Shown here: positions 1-3,977 of the stretch, piece by piece
Layout: each line of letters opens with the position of its first letter
Position numbering within the stretch: position 1 is the first letter of the stretch
Source: Candidatus Kaiserbacteria bacterium
GTDB taxonomy: Bacteria > Patescibacteriota > Minisyncoccia > Phycocordibacterales > UBA12088
DNA: 5,563 nucleotides
Assembly (NCBI GenBank): GCA_003561715.1
Contig: PWVU01000104.1
Coordinates: forward strand, 1-5,563
Direction of reading: 5' to 3'
The notes under the pieces: generated by a model
Told to the model about the DNA's origin: nothing
What the model saw: the letters and a program-made list of their open reading frames with translations, nothing else
The model's database searches: none
Position numbers and translations under genes: made by a program

Positions 1-28
1 AAACCGCAAAGGTGTACTGAACGAGTAG
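1..28 (+). other. possible 3' tip of an upstream gene
   Basis: Reading from position 2, the frame gives NRKGVLNE followed by TAG at 26-28. The composition fits the end of a real protein, and the folded repeat element starts at the very next base, as often seen just after a gene. Eight residues cannot identify a family. A second frame, starting at position 1, is open to the TAG at 181-183 but runs through the inverted repeats and does not look like protein. This is weak positional evidence only. Confidence 0.3.
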
Positions 29-113
29 CGTTCGAGTCTCGCCTTCGGCTCAGAAACGAAGTGAATGAGACGAAGAGCATGCAAACTGCTTTGCATGCGT
101 GCGAACTTGAACG
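29..113 (+). other. nested inverted repeats forming a candidate branched RNA or cruciform
   Basis: Four paired segments fit together without conflict. An outer stem pairs CGTTCGAG (29-36) with CTTGAACG (106-113), eight pairs with one G-U. Directly inside it, TCTC (37-40) pairs with GAGA (67-70). Within that, CTTCG (43-47) pairs with CGAAG (57-61) around a 9-nt loop. A separate hairpin pairs GCATGCAAA (77-85) with TTTGCATGC (90-98) around CTGC, nine perfect pairs. No T-run follows, so it is not a standard intrinsic terminator. It could be a structured 3' UTR, a small RNA, or a dispersed palindromic repeat. It matches no riboswitch I recognise. The pairing is seen in the sequence; any function is inferred. 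Confidence 0.45.
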
Positions 114-134
114 GCTGCTTATCTATGATATTAT
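107..134 (+). promoter_or_regulatory. candidate promoter upstream of the small coiled-coil gene
   Basis: TTGAAC (107-112, four of six matches to TTGACA) lies 16 bp upstream of TATTAT (129-134, five of six matches to TATAAT). The expected transcript start is near 141, about 78 nt before the ATG at 219. The -35 hexamer falls inside the 3' arm of the outer stem of the folded element, and the -10 spans the junction of a 12-bp tandem duplication. Two TATGAT hexamers (124-129 and 136-141) are alternative -10 boxes but are badly spaced from this -35. Confidence 0.35.
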
Positions 135-142
135 CTATGATA
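119..142 (+). repeat. 12-bp perfect tandem duplication
   Basis: TTATCTATGATA occurs twice head to tail (119-130 and 131-142), and the periodicity extends one further base. The junction of the two copies creates the TATTAT hexamer proposed as a -10 box. The repeat lies in AT-rich, non-coding sequence. Confidence 0.8.
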
Positions 143-166
143 TGCAGTGGTGTGAATTAAAGATAG

Positions 167-186
167 GCTCTAGGCTAGCTTAGAGC
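167..186. repeat. near-perfect 20-bp palindrome
   Basis: GCTCTA (167-172) mirrors TAGAGC (181-186). The centre, positions 174-179, is itself the palindrome GCTAGC, leaving one G-T mismatch between 173 and 180. It sits downstream of the candidate promoter and upstream of the ATG at 219. That position fits an operator for a dimeric regulator or a hairpin in the 5' UTR, but nothing in the window identifies a binding protein. Confidence 0.5.
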
Positions 187-235
187 ATAATCATTTATCA
201 ACGATAGTAGAAAATATTATGGGAGAAAAATTTGA

Positions 236-255
236 TAGACCTCTAGACCTCTAGA
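236..255 (+). repeat. 8-bp tandem duplication that shifts the reading frame
   Basis: TAGACCTC is repeated two and a half times (236-255). Reading from ATG 219 gives MGEKFDRPLDL and then TAG at 252-254. Removing one 8-bp unit joins this start in frame to LEQGEADDFAEALLET and on into the coiled-coil gene. The repeat is therefore most simply read as a recent slippage duplication inside the 5' end of that gene, or as an assembly error. Confidence 0.75.
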
Positions 256-304
256 TCTCGAGCAAGGAGAAGCAGATGATTTTGCAGAGGCGTTATTAGA
301 AACA

Positions 305-589
305 GTGGAACGACAGATTGTCAAAATAGAAGCGTTAATTTCTGAAATAGAACAAAAAATCCAGGAAGCAGAACAGGAGCTTAAAGAGAGCCCTGTTCGA
401 AATTTTGCACAGGGAAAAGTCGATTTGCTTTCAGAAGAGAGTAAGGCTATTTATGATATGTGGTTAGCATCTGACCAGGAGCTAGAAGCAAGCCTTCAAA
501 ATATGAGAAACAGGCTTATCTCTTTAAAGAAGAAATACGCTATTCTTGAAGAACAAATGCAAAAAGTATTCCCACGCACAATGCAGTAG
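305..589 (+). CDS. small coiled-coil protein of unknown function, 5' end frameshifted
   Basis: I do not recognise the family. The intact frame from GTG 305 encodes 94 residues, almost entirely predicted helix. Helix 1 (about 1-28) is rich in Glu, Gln, Ile and Lys with heptad-like spacing. A short break around S29-P30 follows, then a long second helix (about 41-88). There is no signal peptide, membrane segment or cysteine, so a cytoplasmic helical hairpin or coiled coil is the best description. The frame stays open upstream to 239, and with one unit of the 8-bp repeat at 236-255 removed it joins ATG 219, giving a 120-residue protein beginning MGEKFDRP. The original gene was therefore probably 219-589, and GTG 305 may not be a natural start because it has no clear ribosome site. 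Base composition is visibly AT-richer than in prfB. It ends in TAG, 48 bp before the prfB ATG and in the same frame. Confidence 0.6.
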   Translation: MERQIVKIEALISEIEQKIQEAEQELKESPVRNFAQGKVDLLSEESKAIYDMWLASDQELEASLQNMRNRLISLKKKYAILEEQMQKVFPRTMQ

Positions 590-621
590 TGCTGTTTGTG
601 CGCGATACGCATTCATGTATT

Positions 622-630
622 TGCTATACT
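622..630 (+). promoter_or_regulatory. extended -10 promoter of prfB, leaderless-type position
   Basis: TGCTATACT carries the TGN extension and a five-of-six -10 hexamer (TATACT, 625-630). No good -35 lies 16-18 bp upstream; a TTGTGC at 596-601 is too far away. Only seven bases separate the hexamer from the prfB ATG at 638, so transcription would begin at or next to the start codon and give a leaderless mRNA. The same TGN-plus-hexamer pattern occurs at 1960-1968 (minus strand) and 2920-2928. Confidence 0.5.
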
Positions 631-637
631 ACTCCCC

Positions 638-1528
638 ATGCCTGAACCCACCGAAAAAGAGGCGATACAAAAACGCATTCACGAGATCGAGATGCTGATG
701 GCGCAGCCGGACTTTTGGGCGAACCCGCAAGAAGCGCAAGCGATCATTAAAGAGTACGAAGAACAAAAAGATGCCCTCCAAGGTGTGGGGAAATACGACC
801 GCGGTAATGCCATTCTCTCCATTTTCTCAGGAGCCGGCGGAAGCGATGCGGAAGATTTTGCCGGCATGCTCTACGCGATGTATCGCAAATTTCTTGAGAA
901 CAAGAACTGGAGTTATCGCGTCTTGCATGAGCATGCTAACGATCACGGCGGCTACCGCAATCTCTCGATCGAAGTCTCCGGCAAAGGGGCGTATGGCGCG
1001 CTAAAGCACGAGTACGGCGTGCATCGGCTGGTGCGCATCTCACCCTTTAATGCCAATCAAAAGCGGCATACCTCATTTGTATTGGTCGAAGTCTTGCCGG
1101 TCATTGAAAAGATCGAAGGTTTTGAGATCCCTGATACTGACCTTGAGGTCACATTCGCGCGTTCCTCGGGTCCGGGCGGGCAGAATGTCAACAAGCGGGA
1201 AACCGCGGTGCGCGTCGTACACAAACCAACCGGTGTCTCGGCGCATGTCGATGGCGAGCGTACGCAACATGCAAACCGTGAAAAAGCGGTCGCCATCATT
1301 ATGGCAAAGCTTCAGCAGTTACTTGAAAAAGAGCAAAAAGAAACACTCAGCGAGCTTTCGCAAGATCCCGGCAAGATCGAGTGGGGAAGTCAGATCCGCT
1401 CCTACGTGTTGCATCCGTATCAGATGGTGAAGGATCACCGCACCGAGGTGGAGGTGCGCAATGTCGAGGCGGTCTTGGAGCGTGGCGAATTGGAGCCGTT
1501 CATGGAGCCGTTCCAGCCATCGAAATAA
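638..1528 (+). CDS. prfB: peptide chain release factor 2, compact form
   Basis: This class I release factor reads UGA and UAA stop codons in the ribosomal A site and triggers peptide release. It has 296 residues. The RF2-specific SPF anticodon tripeptide is at 135-137, and the catalytic GGQ, in SSGPGGQNVNK, is at 180-182. GAGGSDAEDF (65-74) and WGSQIRSYVL in the C-terminal third are further family signatures. Compared with E. coli RF2 (365 residues), SPF and GGQ are both offset by 70. About 20 residues are missing at the N terminus and about 50 are deleted within domain 1, between the PDFW motif (24-27) and position 65; domains 2-4 are intact. ATG 638 was chosen because residues from there align with RF2. 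The in-frame TTG at 596 would add 14 unlike residues and overlap the promoter. No in-frame TGA is present, so the E. coli-type autoregulatory frameshift is absent. The gene ends in TAA, 18 bp from the convergent membrane gene. Confidence 0.97.
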   Translation: MPEPTEKEAIQKRIHEIEMLMAQPDFWANPQEAQAIIKEYEEQKDALQGVGKYDRGNAILSIFSGAGGSDAEDFAGMLYAMYRKFLENKNWSYRVLHEHANDHGGYRNLSIEVSGKGAYGALKHEYGVHRLVRISPFNANQKRHTSFVLVEVLPVIEKIEGFEIPDTDLEVTFARSSGPGGQNVNKRETAVRVVHKPTGVSAHVDGERTQHANREKAVAIIMAKLQQLLEKEQKETLSELSQDPGKIEWGSQIRSYVLHPYQMVKDHRTEVEVRNVEAVLERGELEPFMEPFQPSK

Positions 1529-1546
1529 AACATGTATATTCTATGA

Positions 1547-1951
1547 TTAATCCTCTCTGTCATGCGTGAGTACTTGGGAACTTTGTTTGGGTGCGTGTCG
1601 CGAAATGAGTATGTGGGGCACGAGGAATAGAGTGCTTGCAATAAATAAGACGAAATACAGGAGCGCGTCTCCCGGGTCAGTAACAATAAGGTACAAACTT
1701 CCTCCCCCAGCCAGAGAACCAAGTGTGGCGAGCCCATATTGAAACCAAATTCTACGGCTATCTTTCCAAACAGTGAATGCTAAACCACATAGGGATAGTA
1801 AAATCGGGAAAATACCAATTGCAAGAAATACTCCAGTACTGATCACGGAGGCACCATAGGCAAGTCCCACGAATGCATTCAAGCCCAGAATAAGCAAGAA
1901 CAAAACCCCACCGACTGTTGCAACGAGGTAGCTGATGACATGCCATTTCAT
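1547..1951 (-). CDS. four-helix integral membrane protein, unknown function
   Basis: I do not recognise the family. From the ATG at 1951-1949 the product has 134 residues with four predicted membrane helices: about 5-31, 36-61, 70-90 and 96-117. The basic loop KDSRR (63-67) lies between helices 2 and 3, and the polar tail (RHAPKQSS to DRED) suggests a cytoplasmic C terminus. A glycine-rich stretch, GSLAGGGS (78-85), lies in helix 3. No catalytic motif is visible. The frame is open to an earlier ATG at 2098, which would make 183 residues. I prefer 1951 because the extra 49 residues are rich in Pro, His and Tyr and look non-coding, and because an extended -10 (1960-1968) ends eight bases before this ATG. 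The gene lies opposite to and between prfB and ftsE, which are neighbours in many Gram-positive genomes. Its stop is TAA. Confidence 0.65.
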   Translation of the reverse strand: MKWHVISYLVATVGGVLFLLILGLNAFVGLAYGASVISTGVFLAIGIFPILLSLCGLAFTVWKDSRRIWFQYGLATLGSLAGGGSLYLIVTDPGDALLYFVLFIASTLFLVPHILISRHAPKQSSQVLTHDRED

Positions 1952-2113
1952 AGAATGATGATATACCAATTGCCCGTGTGGGTAAATGCTGGAAAGTGGA
2001 AGGGGTGGTGTTGTAGCGAGGATGTCTAGCATGTAGTAGAATAGTGAGGTTGTGAAGAAGTGTAGAAACAGATGTGGCGCGTCGGCGCTTTGAATCATGC
2101 CGCCACTGCATAT
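1952..2113. other. region between divergent genes, with possible N-terminal extension of the membrane gene
   Basis: If the membrane gene starts at 1951, this region is a divergent spacer towards ftsE. The minus-strand frame is open across it to ATG 2098, so it could instead encode 49 more residues with one weakly hydrophobic stretch (HLFLHFFTTSLFYYML). Apart from the promoter at 1960-1968 I see no convincing site. In particular I find no good plus-strand promoter for ftsE. Confidence 0.4.
1960..1968 (-). promoter_or_regulatory. extended -10 promoter of the membrane protein gene
   Basis: On the minus strand the sequence reads TGGTATATC, a TGN extension plus TATATC. It is followed by eight bases and then the ATG at 1951. 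No clear -35 is present. The geometry is nearly the same as for prfB and would also give a leaderless message. It is the main reason to prefer the internal start. Confidence 0.4.
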
Positions 2114-2141
2114 GCCTAAAGCCTAAATCCTAGCGCCTACA
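2114..2141 (+). repeat. degenerate heptamer tandem repeat abutting the ftsE start
   Basis: Four consecutive 7-mers read GCCTAAA, GCCTAAA, TCCTAGC and GCCTACA. The first two are identical and the last two keep the CCTA core. The array ends two bases before the ftsE ATG, so it occupies the whole position where a ribosome-binding site would be. It contains no Shine-Dalgarno sequence. Confidence 0.65.
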
Positions 2142-2143
2142 CA

Positions 2144-2824
2144 ATGATCTATTTCGATCAAGTTTCCAAGATATACATAGATAGTTCAATCGCTCTTGAG
2201 AACATCACTCTTTCGGTGACGCCGGGTGAGTTTGTGTCGGTCGTGGGACATTCGGGCGCGGGCAAGACGACTCTGCTTAAACTCATTCTGGTGGAAGATA
2301 AACCGTCATCAGGTGCGATCTACTTCCATTCGACCGACATTCACGACTTGCGGCGTGATGAGTTGACACTCTATCGCCAGCGAGTGGGTACCATCTTTCA
2401 AGACTTTCGGCTTTTGCCAAACAAGACCGCGTACGAAAATATCGCATTTGCCATGGAAGCGGCGGGGCGGACCGACGAGGAGATCGAAGCGGACGTGCCA
2501 CACGTGCTTTCGCTTGTCGATCTTGAGCATAAGATGTGGAATTTCCCGCATGAGCTTTCAGGTGGCGAGAAGCAACGCGTGGCGATTGCGCGGGCGATCG
2601 TTAATCAGCCCGATGTGCTTATTGCAGACGAGCCGACCGGAAATCTCGACCCTCTGAGTACGTACGAAGTGGTGCAGATACTAAAGAAGATCAATGATCT
2701 GGGAACGACGGTTTTGCTTACTACGCACAACAAAGGTGTGATAGATAACCTTGGTCGCCGAGTCATTACGATGGATAAGGGGCGCGTGGTGCGGGATGAT
2801 TCGACGGGGCGGTACATATTGTAA
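2144..2824 (+). CDS. ftsE: cell division ATP-binding protein FtsE
   Basis: FtsE is the cytoplasmic ATPase of the FtsEX complex. ATP hydrolysis drives shape changes in FtsX that activate peptidoglycan hydrolases at the septum. The 226 residues match the usual FtsE length and contain every ABC ATPase motif: Walker A GHSGAGKT (35-42), Q-loop Gln86 in TIFQDFRLL, signature LSGGE (138-142), Walker B VLIADE (158-163) ending in the catalytic Glu, the D-loop region NLD (167-169) and the H-loop His195. FQDFRLLPNKTAYENIAF is typical of FtsE rather than of LolD or MacB relatives, and ftsX follows directly. ATG 2144 gives the normal N terminus (MIYFDQVSKIY). There is no Shine-Dalgarno sequence, and the heptamer repeat abuts the start. 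ftsE and ftsX usually overlap or nearly touch, but here ftsX begins 200 bp downstream. The gene ends in TAA. Confidence 0.96.
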   Translation: MIYFDQVSKIYIDSSIALENITLSVTPGEFVSVVGHSGAGKTTLLKLILVEDKPSSGAIYFHSTDIHDLRRDELTLYRQRVGTIFQDFRLLPNKTAYENIAFAMEAAGRTDEEIEADVPHVLSLVDLEHKMWNFPHELSGGEKQRVAIARAIVNQPDVLIADEPTGNLDPLSTYEVVQILKKINDLGTTVLLTTHNKGVIDNLGRRVITMDKGRVVRDDSTGRYIL

Positions 2825-2919
2825 CGAAAACATAAAAGAGAAAAGAGTAAAAATATGAATATCGCCATACTCAAAACACAAAACCGGATTTATCTGATGA
2901 CTCGGCGACGGTGCGAAAA

Positions 2920-2928
2920 TGATATACT
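2920..2928 (+). promoter_or_regulatory. extended -10 promoter candidate for ftsX
   Basis: TGATATACT combines the TGN extension with TATACT (2923-2928), the same hexamer as the prfB promoter. No convincing -35 lies upstream. Transcription would begin near 2935, leaving a 5' UTR of about 90 nt before the ftsX ATG. It would give ftsX, and perhaps pyrG, expression independent of ftsE. Confidence 0.45.
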
Positions 2929-2953
2929 AAGCGTGCATTGGTGGAAGAGAATA

Positions 2954-2972
2954 GTGTTGGGTAATACAACAC
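2954..2972 (+). repeat. small inverted repeat in the presumed ftsX 5' UTR
   Basis: GTGTTG (2954-2959) pairs perfectly with CAACAC (2967-2972) around a 7-nt loop. There is no following T-run. It lies between the presumed promoter and the ftsX start and could shape the leader or be chance. Confidence 0.35.
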
Positions 2973-3024
2973 AACGCGCGCAAAAATAGATCTTTCCATT
3001 TTGCTCTATTAGATTTACTCTTTC

Positions 3025-3954
3025 ATGTTCCTCACCACCAAACGCATCATCAAAGCCGGGTTCATCAATTTTTGGCGTAACAGCTTTGTATCGCTGGCGT
3101 CGATCTTGGTTATGACGATCACGCTTTTTGTGATCGGCTCGCTTATTTTTGCCAATGCCATGATGATGGCAACGCTTGAGCAGATACGTGACAGGGTTGA
3201 TATCAACGTCTACTTTATTACAACAGCCGCGGAAGTCGATATTCTTGAGTTTGGTGATGAGCTAGAGGGACTTGAGGAGGTTGAGAAAGTCGAGTTCGTA
3301 TCGCGCGAACAGGCGCTTGAAGAATTTCGTGCACGTCGTGCAGGTGATGCGATTGAAATGCAGGCACTCGACGAGCTTGACGATAATCCGCTTCAGTCTC
3401 GCCTGCGTGTGAAGGCGACCGATCCCACGCACTATGAGTTTATCGCCGGTTATATCGATGGGCAGGTGAATGAGGTGACCACCGATGGGGTGCCGATTAT
3501 TGCTAAGATAAATTTCCAAGAAAATCGCGCAATGATCGACAGTCTTACCAGTATCATCGCGTCGGTCGAGACATTCGGTTTCTTCCTGACGCTTGCGCTC
3601 ATTGCCGCATCTATTCTCATTACGTTCAATACGGTGCGTCTGGCAATATATACCGCGCGCGACGAGATCAGTGTGATGCGTTTGGTGGGTGCTAGCTACT
3701 CCTACATTCGCGGGCCATTTGTTTTTGAGGGTATTATGTATGGCGCAATTGCCGGAATCATTACTCTGGTGCTATTTTATCCGCTCACGCTGTGGATGGG
3801 TGTGCCAAGTGAGCAATTCTTTGGCGGTGGCATTAATGTATTTACCTACTATGTAGAAAACTTCGCCTCGATCTTCTTGACGATTATGGGCTCGGGTATT
3901 GCGCTTGGGGTCGTTTCGAGCTTCTTGGCGGTAAAGAAGTACTTACGAATGTAA
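3025..3954 (+). CDS. ftsX: cell division protein FtsX
   Basis: FtsX is the membrane subunit of FtsEX. It passes FtsE ATPase activity across the membrane to activate cell-wall hydrolases or their regulators. The 309 residues show the classic layout: a short cytoplasmic N terminus (LTTKRIIKAGFINFWRN), TM1 (about 23-46), a large extracellular domain (about 47-173, rich in Asp and Glu), TM2 (about 182-205), a cytoplasmic loop with the conserved ARDEISVMRLVGAS (211-224), TM3 (about 230-258), a short outer loop, and TM4 (about 280-303). The length is near that of Gram-positive FtsX. ATG 3025 is the first start after an in-frame TAG at 3010-3012. It has no Shine-Dalgarno sequence and is preceded by TCTTTC, as is pyrG. 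The extracellular partner is not encoded here. pyrG starts 23 bp after the TAA, so the two are probably co-transcribed. Confidence 0.95.
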   Translation: MFLTTKRIIKAGFINFWRNSFVSLASILVMTITLFVIGSLIFANAMMMATLEQIRDRVDINVYFITTAAEVDILEFGDELEGLEEVEKVEFVSREQALEEFRARRAGDAIEMQALDELDDNPLQSRLRVKATDPTHYEFIAGYIDGQVNEVTTDGVPIIAKINFQENRAMIDSLTSIIASVETFGFFLTLALIAASILITFNTVRLAIYTARDEISVMRLVGASYSYIRGPFVFEGIMYGAIAGIITLVLFYPLTLWMGVPSEQFFGGGINVFTYYVENFASIFLTIMGSGIALGVVSSFLAVKKYLRM

Positions 3955-3977
3955 TCTGTTACCTTCACATTTCTTTC

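Larger units (their letters stand above)
2825..3024 (+). other. 200-bp ftsE-ftsX intergenic region
   Basis: The region begins with an A-rich, purine-rich tract (2825-2854). It contains a 44-codon open frame, 2855-2989 (MNIAILKTQNRIYLMTRR and so on), which I do not accept as a gene without homologues. It also holds the extended -10 at 2920-2928, a small hairpin at 2954-2972, and a pyrimidine-rich run leading into the ftsX ATG. No terminator with a T-run is visible, so read-through from ftsE remains possible. Confidence 0.5.

Noticed and set aside
27..45. GTTCGAGTC resembling a tRNA T-arm
   Set aside because: The flanking five-base stem does not pair, and no acceptor, D or anticodon arm can be built around it.
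77..98. Intrinsic transcription terminator
   Set aside because: The hairpin is strong but is not followed by a run of T.
29..113. Integron attC-like recombination site
   Set aside because: The imperfect palindrome has a suitable size, but the GTTRRRY and RYYYAAC core motifs are missing and there is no integrase.
1..183. Open frame from position 1 to TAG 181-183 (60 codons, no start needed)
   Set aside because: It runs through the inverted repeats and the 12-bp tandem repeat and its translation looks random, so the openness is most likely a by-product of those sequences.
276..299. Leader peptide MILQRRY behind a good AAGGAG site, stopping six bases before GTG 305
   Set aside because: AAGGAG also falls within codons of the restored coiled-coil frame (Gln-Gly-Glu), which explains the sequence better. 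Re-initiation at 305 remains a minor possibility.
596..637. TTG 596 as the prfB start
   Set aside because: It would add 14 hydrophobic residues unlike any RF2 N terminus and would overlap the extended -10 box.
1758..2111. Second minus-strand frame overlapping the membrane gene
   Set aside because: It has no coherent hydrophobic segments or motifs, whereas the overlapping frame gives four clean membrane helices.
2855..2989. 44-residue open frame between ftsE and ftsX
   Set aside because: A purine-rich stretch precedes the ATG, but the product (many Arg, Trp and Lys, no motif) overlaps the likely promoter and has no supporting features. Conservation would be needed to accept it.
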